A DNA stretch of 64,000 bases. Source: Actinernus sp. WN-2022 (lineage: Eukaryota > Cnidaria > Anthozoa > Actiniaria > Actinernidae). Both the position numbers and the translations under genes were made by a program. Shown one piece after another: positions 41,651 through 53,809 of this stretch (position 1 is its first letter; every line of letters starts with the position of its first letter). Location: NCBI GenBank assembly GCA_030867875.1, contig JAOWCC010000286.1, positions 62,001-126,000 on the forward strand. The letters are read 5' to 3'. A model generated the notes under the pieces. It saw nothing but the letters and a program-made list of their open reading frames with translations. It made no database searches and had not been told where the DNA came from.

Positions 41651-42260
41651 CCAAACGTTGTTTATACAAACGAGCAGCAAAAACAGGCGCATGATCTGAT
41701 AGCGTTCGTTAACTTTCTTTCAGGTTGGCTTGAGAACAACAAATCCAAACAAGTGCCACTAATTGGACGTGTTACGGTGGACACCAGCTGCGTTAACTTC
41801 ATTGAACTTAAGCCCTTGATTAAGCGATGCTCTGCGTAAACAGCATTATGCAAATGTTAAAGTCTCCAACAATAATAGCTTCATTGCATTTTAAGTAGGC
41901 TCTTTCGATGTTTTGTTCTATGCTCAAAAGTTGTGGCCGGTGGTCGATAAACACCCCCAAATAAAATTGATCTTTTCGATTTAAGAAATGCAGCGTGAAG
42001 AATAGCGTCGTTCACAGTCGCTTGGTGTGTTTTGTGCAAACAAACCTGGTGGTTGGAAAGATTAAAGAAGGAACTGTACTGTGCTAAGTTTGTGTTTTCT
42101 TTTGATTTCAAGTGCGAATGGGAAGTTTGACCGATTTTCAGCTCTTCAACATTCGTAAAAGCGAAGAAACGAAAAACGATCCCAAAACAAATGAGCTTTT
42201 CTCCAAAGTGGAAGAGTAAAGCGATCCCTGTTCTAGCTCTGACTTTGAAGTAATTCATCC
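41651..42260 (-). pseudogene. LINE endonuclease fragment, frame-broken
   Basis: The frames read RTGIALLFHFGEKL, SKRSILFGGVYRPPATTFEH and, after a stop, LTQLVSTVTRPISGTCLDLL. GVYRPP and the QLV...TR-..T-LDLL block are hallmarks of AP-type endonucleases of non-LTR elements. It lies antisense and adjacent to the other LINE fragment, so at least two LINE insertions met here. Confidence 0.6.
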
Positions 42261-42489
42261 CTTCAAATAATATCGCAATATCGTCTTACCAGCATGTCTA
42301 GATGTGATTCATTAATTATTTCCAGGTACATGCTTCATATCAGTCCCATTGGAACGATATTTGTAGGGTCCGTCGCCAAAGTGTCGCCAAAGTGTCGCCA
42401 ACATTTGTCAAAGCTGTCAACTAAGCAACATGCGGCTCTCAGCTACATGTAGTATGGAAGAAATTCAATCAAGCAACCTTGAAACGTAA

Positions 42490-43030
42490 TTGGTTATGGA
42501 GAAGACCATACGCGGTATGGAAATAGAGGAAGTCAAAAGCGAATACTTTGAAGCGGGCCATGAACCGGAAGATCTTTCAATTTGGGAAGGGGCCATTTCT
42601 GCATCAATAATTTATAATTCATGCAGATGGTCAGGACGGGGATGGGAAAACAGAGGAGGTGACATAATTAGATGCTCTATATACAGTACGACAAAAGATG
42701 CTCTATATACAGTACGAGAAAAGCCAGTACCCTGTGATGAAACAGAGGAATTGTTTCTTAATTCCTGTAATGATGCCATAGCTGAGCCAGAAACTCGGGC
42801 TGAATGTGACGAAAATGCCAAGTTGAGGGCGAAAGTGCTTTACTGGTCATGGCGTTCATAATTTGCTATAAGTTATCTGGAATCGCAGCTGAGGACTTGT
42901 TAGATATCATTCGTGTCCACAGTTCCAAACAAAATAAGTGTTTCTCTGGCATACGAGAATGCCATGAGTACTTCAGGAAGCTTCGACATCCGGTGATAAG
43001 TACGGAGGCCAAGGGTGGCCACGTAAAGTC
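42490..43030 (+). pseudogene. Transposon-protein fragment (tnp2-associated N-terminal type)
   Basis: A frame with EKTIRGMEIEEVKSEYFEAG and a shifted one with LSGIAAEDLLDIIRVHSSKQ, then CHEYFRKLRHPVI. The short 'L-G-A-EDLLDII..H' helix followed by an F..L block is typical of the segment between the zinc finger and the catalytic domain of tnp2-type transposases. Short, with at least one frame change. Confidence 0.35.
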
Positions 43031-43998
43031 GTAACTGAAAAGTGGCAATTTTCAGATACTACTTTTCACTTTCGAGTTTTCACTTGCCATTTTGCCACTT
43101 ACCACTTACCACTTCCGACCTTACCACTTACGACTTAGACCTCCCCTCCCCTCTTACTTCCTTGGTCAAGGAAGAACTGGATCTATTATTACACGAAGCG
43201 CGAGCGAATGTTCGGTGTGCTGGTTTTAAATATAAAGAGAAGATGGACGAATAATTTTGGCGATGTCTCGACCTGACCCAAAAGGAAATACCCAAGCTAT
43301 TTAAGTTAAATTAGGTGAGTGATTCTCGGTTACTTATCACTTTGCTCGCAAGAAAATGATTGATGATAAGACATCTTACTTCAAGTTAGCACACACCCGA
43401 AAGTTTACAGTTGCACTCGCAGTGGAATCTTTAGTGAACGTGTTGAAATGAGAACCTGTGTTTTTAGACCTTGTGCGAATTGTATTTCCAAACTTAAATG
43501 TGTTTGGTACATGATGTTGCTGATGAATGTACAGTGAATAGGTTCTATAATAAAGAAAAGGTTTTTCATTCTCCATTAATTGTTCTAACCTAACCAAGGA
43601 TTTGCTTAATGCTAAAATATAAACTGAATTATGTTCAAAATGATTTGTTTTGAAGTTAGATTTCAGGGTTCCTTGAGGAAAAGGAAACAGGGGATGCAGA
43701 CTACACTGATGATAAAGAGGAGCTACCTTGTTATCTGTCCAGAAAAAGGTCCATACCAGCAGTCCTAGTGGTCCAGTTCCACATCTAACTACAAGTCACC
43801 AGAACATGTATGGCCAGATGATTTGACATCAAACATGTCACCAAATGAATCGTTAGACAAGTCCTCTGATAGGATTTCAGGCATGTTATCCCACAAGTCA
43901 TCACAGAAGTCATAGCAAAAAAATCATCATACAAGTCATTCCACAATTCATGCCAAAAATCATCAGAAAATTCATGCACAAAGCAAACTAGTGATGCA
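43031..43998. other. Non-coding stretch with CCACTTACCACTT-like repeats
   Basis: About 43050-43135 is a run of (CCACTTACCACTT)-like short repeats. From 43790 to 43990 a Cys/His-poor, Ser/Lys-rich sequence with repeated CACAAGTCAT-like motifs appears. No gene is supported. Confidence 0.35.
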
Positions 43999-44427
43999 AT
44001 GATGCCTGCAGGTGATGTAAGCAAGAGAAAGGATTGTCCATGTTCTTCCTTGCATCAGTACCAATGCTCTTGTATGACAGTTCCTCCTTGGTGGTCACTA
44101 CCCTACCTCCCAGCCCCTATGCAGTGGCAGGCTCCAGTATCCCTGAGTAGCAATGCAGCTGTGCAGGGTATTGGAAACCAGGGTATTGGATATCATCCTA
44201 ATACTCCCAAATTTGATCCAAGGGTCTATAAAAGTACCCCGGCAAAGGTGTGGAATGCATTGGCGTACAGCAACATGACTAAATGGCAACCAAGGAATGA
44301 AGCCAGGAAAGCATTCCAAGAAACAAGGCAAAGAGATGATGTGGACTATGTTGAAGTAGAACCTGACATTTTCATGAAGAAGCAGGGTTTTATTTTACTT
44401 GCTTTCATTGTTGCCATTAACTTCTAA
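43999..44427 (+). CDS. Uncertain small ORF, Pro/Trp-rich
   Basis: 142 codons: CSCMTVPPWWSLPYLPAPMQ, GIGNQGIGYHPNTPKFDPRV, then RNEARKAFQETRQRDDVDYV and a hydrophobic end (GFILLAFIVAI). No family recognised. It may be an exon of a transposon protein. Confidence 0.2.
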   Translation: MMPAGDVSKRKDCPCSSLHQYQCSCMTVPPWWSLPYLPAPMQWQAPVSLSSNAAVQGIGNQGIGYHPNTPKFDPRVYKSTPAKVWNALAYSNMTKWQPRNEARKAFQETRQRDDVDYVEVEPDIFMKKQGFILLAFIVAINF

Positions 44428-44451
44428 CTTAGAATACTGGTGAAAAATAAT

Positions 44452-44772
44452 TGAGACACTTTTTTACTCCAGACATCAGGTTTCAATACGAGGCCCCGTG
44501 CATAATGCCCAGTGATTCGTGAAAGGAGAAAATAATTAATTTAATTTAGCACGGAGCCTCGTTCTGAAACCTGTGTGCGTGACAAGTAGAGCATATCTCG
44601 GAAGTGGGCTATTGAGAGCATCTCTTTAATTTATGCAGCCGTTGATAAACAAACTAATCAAAACATTGGCGCAATGATTAATGGGCTAGGACACAGGGTC
44701 TTTAAGTCTGAAGTAAAAAGACACTCTGAGGTCTGGAGCTGAAGTCTGGAGTAAAACTAAAGTGTCTGATGA
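44452..44772. repeat. Fold-back MITE with two nested inverted repeats
   Basis: Outer arms TGAGACACTTTTTTACTCCA near 44452 and the complement of GTCTGGAGTAAAAC...AAGTGTCT near 44741-44771. Inner arms CAGGTTTCAATACGAGGC at 44477 and GAGCCTCGTTCTGAAACCTG ending near 44571. Confidence 0.65.
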
Positions 44773-46828
44773 ACAACACTGACATTTGGGAATTCTGTGC
44801 AATTTTTTTATGAGATTCTTCATGATATAATTTTATTTTATTGTCTCCCAGACATCGCAAGTGTCAAAATTGTAAAAAAAATTGTCGTGTTACAAAAGGG
44901 TTATGGAAAGGAATGCAAGTTGCCATTAATAGGATATGGTGAACCAGACTTATCTGAAGTGACAGTTTGCAGGTGAGCACTTTTGTACAATTCATTGATA
45001 ATTCATAAGGGTGCTAACCAATCCAAACATCATTCACGTCACTTAACAACCACTATAAACTCACATACAGAACTGATTAATTAGATATTCAGTCTGTACT
45101 TAACATTTGTTTGATACAGAACTGATTAATAAAACATCAGTGTTGATTTAGATATACATATACTGATTACGTTTCTGTATCACTGATATTCATATCATTG
45201 ATACACACACTGATATTTTAATCATCAGTTCTGTATACACCCAATAAACACTACGCTATTAGTGTCTTATATTGCAGGGAGCTATCGCAACCGATCACTG
45301 TCGGCAGACTTCCCCTACATGTTGCTATCCCAGTTGGATGAATGTCAAGGTGCAACTTCTCTATCGAGAGAATGTGGAACCTGATCAATGTGGAACCTGT
45401 TTTTGTACACACTGCACATGACCGTTAATTAGTAAACTGTAGGGCTGAACTCTGTTTTTTACATTTTTCATCAATACATGTATTTCATGTATTTCAGTGT
45501 TTTATATTATTATGTACAGTGTAGTTTCATTTCGCAAGTACATGTATATACGTTTACAACATGCATGTGATTATTGTATAGGCATTCCTCCAGCTCGAGA
45601 TTGTATAGGCCAATTATACAACACTCCTCATCATGTTGTAAATGCTAGATGTACATTTGGCATGCATTTCCAGAAAACAATGAATGTACGATGTACATGT
45701 ATTCAAGGAAAGTCTATATAACCCAACATTGGCACTTCCAGTTCCAAAGCAGCTCTGGTTACCGGTATTTTAAATTACATAAGACTGACTGTGGTTTAAT
45801 TATTTCCTTTTTGAAATGTTACTCGCCTGCGCCACCCAAATGTTATCATGCTCCTGTTAGGGCACTTGCTCACAGAGATGTCAAGGTTGTATGGAGGAGG
45901 AGCCGATTGCACAACATGTGTGTAGGAAGTGCCATACACCTTTCACCAAGAAAGAGACAAATTCTGATCAGAGAATTGATAACATGGGGAACACAAACCA
46001 TCACCACACAACGACACTTCGTGTGAGTAATAAAAATGTTGACTTGAGAATCTGCACTCATGGTCTCACTCATGTCATTACTTATAATGTTCAAGATAAA
46101 TTTACATTCATATCTCGTTCCATGTGAGGGGAAAATATCATGCGACCTTCCCAGCAAGTATGCAGGTGATAAATTTGGTTATAATTGAAGTTTTTTTATA
46201 CACATTATCCCAAAAATGGGGTGTTTATGAATGGACAACAAGGGAAACTTAATATTAATATGGCAATAAAATTATTGGATTTTATATTTCATATTGAGCT
46301 GTTTAAAAGAAAAAACATCATGAAAGACATAAAAAAATTAACAAATATATTTACTGCTGTATAATGTGTGCCAGCCTTCTTAGATAATGTAAGAGTGACT
46401 GGGAGGTGCAAGGACCTTGTAGAGGGTTTAAATTGACAAGTTGAATACTTTGGGAATTCCCATTTAAAACTGAGAAGCAGGATCCCACCTAGTCCAGACG
46501 GGATTACAATCTTGGCACATCTGGAATGGGTTGGTTTTTGAAACATTTTCCCATTCTGGGATCCCAGTCAGCTTGAATAGCTGGGACAACACAACACAAG
46601 ACATTTTTTGTTTGGAGCTTATACAGAAGATGCACTGTGCGAAAAGCCCTGTATTCGGGTCCGCATTTTCAGTGTTTGCAATAGTTTTCTAGAGTAGTCG
46701 GACCAGATTGAATCGAGGTACACCTAGGATCCGGCACGTTTTTCCGTTTTCAAGTCCCGAATACGGTAGTATTCTAGCAGAACACACATAGTTCTAATCA
46801 TTCCAATACTTGCACATCCTCGAACACC
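44773..46828. other. Non-coding stretch with an ACAGAACTGATTAAT repeat
   Basis: ACAGAACTGATTAAT occurs at 45067 and 45117, with an inverted relative (TCAGTTCTGTA) near 45225, so a small MITE may span 45067-45235. A short Cys-containing frame near 44865-44975 ends in a GTGAGC donor but cannot be assigned. Nothing else is supported. Confidence 0.35.
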
Positions 46829-47000
46829 CTCGGTTTGCAAGAATATCCGATTTGAACATCTATTGGATTTAGATTTATCTTTCGTGTTCGGCTTGAAAAC
46901 CCATCTAAATCACTTGGTGTGCAAGAATATACGATTTAACATCTATTGGATTCAGATTTATCTTTCGTGTTCGGCTTGAAAACCCAGCTATATCTCCGAA
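46829..47000 (+). repeat. Tandem duplication, ~84-bp unit
   Basis: TTTATCTTTCGTGTTCGGCT and neighbouring bases occur twice, 46829-46911 and 46917-47000, with a few substitutions. Confidence 0.75.
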
Positions 47001-47353
47001 TACTGTTACTTTAATTGACCCGGCTACACATGCACTCACGATCAAGACAATTGTATACCAACCAATGATTTATTATTAGAATATTTCACTACTAAATATA
47101 TTTACACATTTTCATTCAATAATCATGTTAGAGAACTAGATGATACGATCAATCTGTACTAAAAAAATCGTAAGTGTTATAAATACGCCGAGAAACGAGC
47201 AATAGCCTGCTGCTGGTTAGAATGTAAAATAATCAATCTGAATCAGAGTTCAGAAACGAACGTCTTGATCTCCGTTCCCTTCTCTTTTCCGGAGATCTTG
47301 ACTGCAACCTTGTTTGCCTTCGTGTAGGCAGCGGAGAGGTACTTCTAGATCTA

Positions 47354-47641
47354 TCATGCCCCTCTTCCCTCGCCATTTCTGCATCTTCCGACTACAAGTC
47401 TAGGTTTACTTTTAGTGGATGGATGGCCACCAACTCTTACAACTTTGGGCCGTGTTTCTTCTTCTCTGCTTCTGTCCAGTTTTTCTTGCAAACGCCGCAT
47501 CAGTGAATTGGCTTCATCAGACCTCCAGACTTGAGGCCTGACCACCCACTGTCCCTTGTTAGCTCCTGAGCCATTTTCCTCGTCACTAACATAATATTGG
47601 TTCAGAATACCAATTCTATCCTTGTCCTGTCCTTCAGCCAC
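47354..47641 (-). CDS. Exon-like charged segment, possible transposon-protein C-terminus
   Basis: 95 codons: KDRIGILNQYYVSDEENGSG, then QWVVRPQVWRSDEANSLMRR and LQEKLDRSREEETRP. The WVVRP-WRS-E..-L--LD pattern recalls C-terminal segments of cnidarian transposon proteins, from memory. The last part may be intronic. Low confidence. Confidence 0.3.
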   Translation of the reverse strand: MAEGQDKDRIGILNQYYVSDEENGSGANKGQWVVRPQVWRSDEANSLMRRLQEKLDRSREEETRPKVVRVGGHPSTKSKPRLVVGRCRNGEGRGA

Positions 47642-47910
47642 CTTGGCTCTGGAAACAAACAGCTAGGAACAAGAATAGACAAACAGAAATTAAAACTGAT
47701 GAAAAATGTCACACCGCCTAAAATATTTTCTAGTTTGTTATCTAAATAAAGTGGAATTTCCACTGTCACGTTTTCTCTACGTACGTAAAACGTGCTTAGA
47801 AAATGAAGTGAAAATGATATTTTACGAGTAAATCCCCATTTTAAAAACGAAAGTAAAAACGATAGTGTTTAAATAGTGGATGGTCAGTGAGCTATTTTGG
47901 TATATACTAA

Positions 47911-49450
47911 AAATCGCGTGACCGATGACGTCATCGTTACGTCATCACCACTAAGTGAATCGCGGGAAAATAATACCATACCTGTCCAAGTCTGAACTGT
48001 CTGCCATTAGATATGAGGGAGATATGGGCATGTACTTAAAATCACGTGACCGATGACGCCATCGTTACGTCTTACCACTAAATGATTGATAGGGTCCCAC
48101 TACCATGTATGTACAGGTTTGAAGTGTCTGGCATTAGATGGGCACCGTCAATACATCTTCTCCAGCATGACCAAATCTTTTCAAAACGTTGGAAAACCTC
48201 GGAAAGTCAAGGGCGAGTCGTCGAGTCACAGAAAGAAACGACGAAAAAATTATCTCATGTCCACCTGAACCAATAACTCGTTCTGCACATTCGTGCATCC
48301 ACGAGTTAAATTACTATTGTGTATGGAATAAACGACCTATTCATAGCTTGATTACGTATAGAACCTTCGCTTGATAATGGCTAATTGTGTTGACGCATGC
48401 AGTCTAAGTAGTTCTGGTACATTCCAATCTAAACAAGGATTGTGTGACAAAAGTTATTATTTAGTGTAGCTAAATCGAATTGATCTTTAAATCAAAATGC
48501 CCCAATGAACTTTTAAATCACATATCGAAGAGGTTAAAACGAGTTTTTATCTCGTTCACATCGGCGCAGAATTGAGTTTTTGGGAATCTAACGCTAGCCA
48601 AATGTAACTTGCAAACGTTTTATCAAACATAAACAGTGCATGACCCAGAGGTCAACTGCCTGGAAGATAAAAGAAAACTCATGTTTTTTTAGGATGGAAC
48701 CTATGTGAATATATCACGTTATTTCAGTTCATTTCGATAAAGTGAAATAATTAATGTCAAAATTTCGGTAAATACTAAGTCACATTTGGATATATTAAAC
48801 TCCATTCTGTCTTGTTCTAAAAAAAATGAAAACTTATTTAGAATGACTGTGAATGTAAAACCATTCATGCCAGAGGTTTCGCTGTTCTTTGAGCAGAATA
48901 GAAATATCTTGAACATATGAAGACATATTCTTCCCTTCAACTATATTTGACGATGAAATTCGCAGCCTAGAGGAAGATCATGCTACTCAAAGAGATGGAG
49001 AGTTTTTAAATGATGTAGAAGGGATTGAATCTGAGGAGGATGAACATCGTGCTGTAGACAACGCGCCCATTCATGTTCATGAAAAGTCTTGGCGTTGGCT
49101 TCCACACGAGTGGCTTATGAAGACAACTCTCTTTGCAAATCAAATAACAAATTATTTTGTTATACTAAAAATTAGGTGGCCGATGACGTCATCGTTACGT
49201 CATCACCACTAAGTGAATTGTGGGGAAACATTCTGGCAATAGAAATGAGGGAGATATAGGCATGTAGTTAACATCACGTGAGCGATGACGTCATCATTAC
49301 GTCGTCATCACTAAGTGATTTGTGGGGACCCAATACCATGCCTGTCGAAGGTTGAACTCTTTGGCATTAGAAATGAGGGAGATACGGGCATTTACTTACA
49401 ATCACGTGACCGATGACGTCATCGTTACGTCATCACCACTAGGTGCTCGA
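47911..49450. repeat. Two clusters of ~100-140-bp repeats with CRE-like palindromes
   Basis: The motif GATGACGTCATCGTTACGTC occurs at about 47925, 49183 and 49423, with variants at about 48053 and 49285. It is followed each time by CACTAAGTGA-like sequence and, in most units, ATGAGGGAGATA...GGGCAT. The two clusters (47911-48175 and 49160-49520) are separated by ~1 kb that holds an acidic exon-like frame (about 48960-49130: LEEDHATQRDGEFLNDVEGI) of unknown meaning. Confidence 0.65.
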
Positions 49451-52400
49451 TAGGTACCCACTACCATGTCTGTCCAGGTTTGGAATGTCTGGCATTAGGA
49501 AGGCACCATCAATGCATCTTCTCCTGCATGACCAAATCTTTCAATTCTTGGACGCGTACCATAAACATCCGTAAATATATCTTCGGAATATCGAACACTA
49601 TTCGGACAATCAACGGAGAGTCCCCGATCTACATACCATAAAACGATGAATAAATTAGCTACTGACCCACTCCAATAACTCGTGTTCTGCGCTTGCGCGC
49701 ATCAACGAGCTAAAAAATGCGCCGACAGTGGTAATCCATGTTAAGGTGTCTCGATCGAAACTCCGACGCCACGTTGCGAATTTAAAAAAAATGTGATAAC
49801 TTGATTTTTGTCTGATTCTGGTCAAATATTCACAAACAGTACATAATTTATCGATACGACTGATAGTTACAACATATTGACCCGATCACACATACTACTA
49901 ATGTGTGCAGGATTAAAGGGGTCCTCCCTATTTGGCACTGATGGGGTAGCTGGAATGTGTCCCAAAAAGGAGACTATGTCAATTGGTTTATTTTGAAAAC
50001 CAGGGGCAACTACATTTGGACAGCAACTGTACGGTAAACTGCCTAATGGTCATTAAAACAGCAACTGTACGGTAAACTACCCAATGGCCATTAAAACTTC
50101 TCGACTCCTTCACTATGCAAACAGCACCCAAAAACCAAATCATAATGCCAATGTTGTCACAGAACTTGGAAAATTAGGCCCTTTCTGAGGCACATACCCA
50201 TTTTATCAATACATTGGAGTACTCCCCCTCCCCCTTGTTAATATTATCTACAAACTTACCCTTTTGCTTCTCGACCGAAACTTGTTTTCTAGCTTTTGCT
50301 GTCCTGCTCTTTCTTGGTTTTCAGGCAGGGACTGTAAATACAACTTCCTTTTCGTAATAACAATAGCAATGTTAATTGACTAATATTTTATCAATTACCT
50401 TTTTTTTTAAAGAGTAGATATTTTAGGAGGTCACAATATTTTGGATCATGTACTTTGAGATAAATTGAAGAATAGTAAACACAAAACAGGATTCCAAGAT
50501 ACATAATATTTTTGGATGTAAGTTTTTTTGATCCGTTGTTTTCATATTAAAAGCATAAATCTTCAAAACAAGAATATAATATATTATTTTATTGCTGTTA
50601 TAGATTCATCAGCCCACGAGTTTCAATAAAAATTGATGTAATGGAAATGTCACCAACAAAGCTTACGGATTAACAACTTAAAATAATCTGTCTTCTCGCT
50701 TTTACGATTTTTGCATTTTATGTAAAAATAAGGGCTCAAAAGAAGCAGTTATATCTAAAAAAATAATGTCTTGGAATCATTTTGTGTTTATAGTTCTTCA
50801 ATTTATCAGGAAATACATGATCAAAACTATCATCCTGCTTAAAATTGCAAATCTTTATGACCATTCGGATGTTACAATACCCATGGGCAGTGTGTTGCCA
50901 GAGGGTCAAATAGAGTGGGGGTGGGACAAAGACCCCCTTCCCCAAGTAACTGCCCATGTCCCCCCTATCAGAATGTCGCCTCTCGAATCCCTCCAATCTT
51001 GTTTAAGTCTCGATGAAATTGAGCCACTGGATATCATTCACTGGATTATTACATGTATAAGGTGGGCACATTTGTTTTCTAACTTTGCCAAGTTACATTA
51101 ACCCAAAACAGTTGCCCCATTTCTGATTTTGCCAGGCCTTACCCTCAAATCCTGGTGACAACCCTGATGGGCCACCTTAAAGTGCTTCTAACCCTTCTTG
51201 CACTTTGTATAGCCATGAACCTTTGAAGGGTTTCGAGTACTTCTGCAAATAATTTTTTGGTTTACAGAGAATGCTTGTTTAAAAGCATGAAAATTTGACG
51301 TTTTCTTACCCATGACCGTGTTAGTAAAACCTGGGTCGATTCCCGGGTAGATGTCATCTAATTACTTCGTTTTTGCAATAATTTAAATATATACTTAGCA
51401 TTTTGTCTAAAATGATTTTTTTCTTTACTAACAACTCAGAAACAGTAAAATTCTCTATAAATCAACATTATGATAGAAAGGCACCATGAAGGAAAATGCA
51501 TTAACCCAGGAATCGACACCATTTCAAACAAGCATAGAACAGAGTATTCTCTGTAAACCAACTTCTTCTCAGAAGTATTCAAAACCTTTCAGCCTATAAA
51601 AAACAATTAGGAAAACGTATTTTAGACTTATTAAACTTAGTATAAAATATAAAGACTAAAATAATGTTTGGTCCATGTAAAATGGAATATTGATTTCTTT
51701 GAAGGCGGAGCCGGCTGTTTCAAGGTTGATGAGCGTTTATAAATTCATGGATTAAATATTTCCGCATGCAGTCTAAAAAATACATCTAGAAATGCATTAC
51801 TAAATCCTCATCAAACGACAAGTTTTCAATCCAAAATCTGCCATTCTTCGGGCAAAAAATCAAGAATTCAATGTATTGTTGGTGTGCATGTGACGTCATA
51901 GCCGCCATCTTGGTTCCCTTTAACAACAGATTCCTCGTTGGCTTCTCTTGTTAGTTCATCCAACATGGCGGTCACGTCATTGTTATTTGAATATCTGGTG
52001 ATGGGTTGCACACCACCAATAGAGTTTTGCATGGGTTTGAGCCAGTTATACATGTACCTACTAGCCTCGTTTTCGTGATTTACACTATTTATTCAATTAC
52101 TTTACAACAATGAAATACCAAACTCTCAAACTGCTCAGTATTACTTACATCCCAATTTGGAGCCAATATCAGCAACATTGTTATTTATCGGCCTTTTCCC
52201 ACAGGAAACAATAAGCGTGGAATGTCGAACAGTCCTATTATGATCAGTGAAAAGTCAGAATTTTGTTTTCCTTAATAAGTGGCAACCATCATTTGAGTAC
52301 CAGTAGATCTTGCAGGTTTAACTATTAGTGGCTACGGCTAGACTTTGCTGGGTCAACATAATTTTATGTTGATGCCCATAGGTGTGGTAGCATTTTAGAG

Positions 52401-52491
52401 TCCAGTTTAAACAAAAAAAATGCTGTGTATGTATCTACATGTATTAAAAATATATCATTACTAATAATACTTTTATTCTGTGTACATTTAG
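49451..52491. other. Long non-coding stretch with a tandem repeat and a dispersed MITE
   Basis: A 37-bp tandem pair (CAGCAACTGTACGGTAAACT ...) lies at about 50022-50096. At 51875-52050 is a fold-back with TGACGTCATAGCCGCCATCT, TTCCTCGTTGGCTTCT and CATGGCGGTCACGTCA, related to 9775-9860. Otherwise AT-rich with no gene seen. Confidence 0.45.
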
Positions 52492-52765
52492 GTGCAAACA
52501 CAAGAGATTGTGTTTTGCAATCACTGTAACACGAGCATTGCGAAAAAGACTTTCAATGAGCATCAAAGGATGACTGCTCATTCCTGTTCAAGTGAGGTTG
52601 AAGAGTGTGATGAGGACCAAACCTGTTTCGAGCAGTTTGCATGTACATGTAGATCAGAATCTGTCCAGTGATGAAGAGACTGCATGTCCACTCGATGCTT
52701 TTTTTAGTGATCATGATGATGCACCACAAAGTGATACTGGAGATAATGTTACAGTAAACAATGAG
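52492..52765 (+). pseudogene. First exon of tnp2-type transposase gene, frameshifted
   Basis: From a CATTTAG acceptor to an AATGAG|GTGAGG donor. A zinc-finger start (IVFCNHCNTSIAKKTFNEHQ) is followed by an acidic linker (SSDEETACPLDAFFSDHDDA) in another frame; the change is near 52650. tnp2-family (CACTA/Plavaka/KDZ-like) proteins commonly start this way. The transposase exon at 53810 follows in the same direction. Confidence 0.5.
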
Positions 52766-52795
52766 GTGAGGATTGTTTGAATCTTACAAAATATA

Positions 52796-53297
52796 CTACT
52801 CTTCCCAGTAAACTGCAACACCCCAAGTTTTTTTACGGCCCACGTGATGTGAATATTCTGTACCACAGATTACTGTTTGGCATACGCTGGGTAGATTTTT
52901 TTGTCGGCAGCAGCCAGTATGATTGTAGACAAGTTTTGACTGCCTTGTTGCTTTCAAAGTCTATAAATCGCTGGGGAAAAATGCTTTTCGCTCTTCTTTT
53001 AAGTTCTGGAGTTTATTACTAAACGTATTTGAAAAACCACATAACCTGGCTTAACTTTTAAGGTAAATGGAGGAAATAAAAAAATTAAGAGCTCATAGTC
53101 AGTCGTTTTGCGGTACATTCTACTGTCTACAACGAGGTATTATTTGTTTACAATGTAGAACAACACGTCGCTTTTCTCACGCCACCACACAAAAATCTCT
53201 ACCGGCAGTATGCCAAACACTGATGACGTGGTACAGACCCTTCACATCACGGGGGCTGTAAAAAACCTGGGGTGTCGCAGTTTACTGGGAAGAGTAG
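52796..53297. mobile_element. Tc1/mariner-like MITE, ~500 bp, inserted at TA
   Basis: The TIR CTACTCTTCCCAGTAAACTG continues to ~50 bp (...ACCCCAAGTTTTTTACGG) at 52796 and returns inverted ending at 53297, with TA on both sides (52794-52795 and 53298-53299). It lies in an intron of the tnp2-type gene. No transposase inside. Confidence 0.8.
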
Positions 53298-53809
53298 TAC
53301 ATGTAATTATTACTCTTCTTTCCAACTTAATAAACTTGACGTTACAACATGAAGGGATTCGTGATAAAGAGTTGAAATATAGAAATATTGTACAAATTCT
53401 GAAGGAATTTCTTCACTAAGCTACAGACACTTGGCACCAAAGCAGCTGATGAAATGGCTTTGTAACTTAATTCTGCTTCGTGTCAAATTTGACATCTGTA
53501 ACCTTCTAGCCAGTGGGAAGGTGCTTAAATTGAGCACATGTATTTCATATCTTTGATATTTCAAAATTGTAGAGGAGAAATTAAAAGCGAAGTTGACTTT
53601 CAAATTTTTGTTGTTATTTAATTGCTACAAAAATATGTACATAATTATATTTTTTGCTATGTGAGCAAATAAGCAATGACCAGAGGAGAACCACCAACAA
53701 TCTACACCATAGTACCAATGAACATAGCCAACCCTACATATTACTGGGTACAATACATTAAAAAGTATTACTAATGACACATACATGTATGTTGTTTTTC
53801 TATTAATAG
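53298..53809. other. Intron of the tnp2-type gene
   Basis: No coding sequence seen; ends at a TATTAATAG acceptor. Confidence 0.4.

Noticed and set aside
47354..47641. Independent host gene
   Set aside because: Too short and without splice partners; listed only as an exon-like segment.
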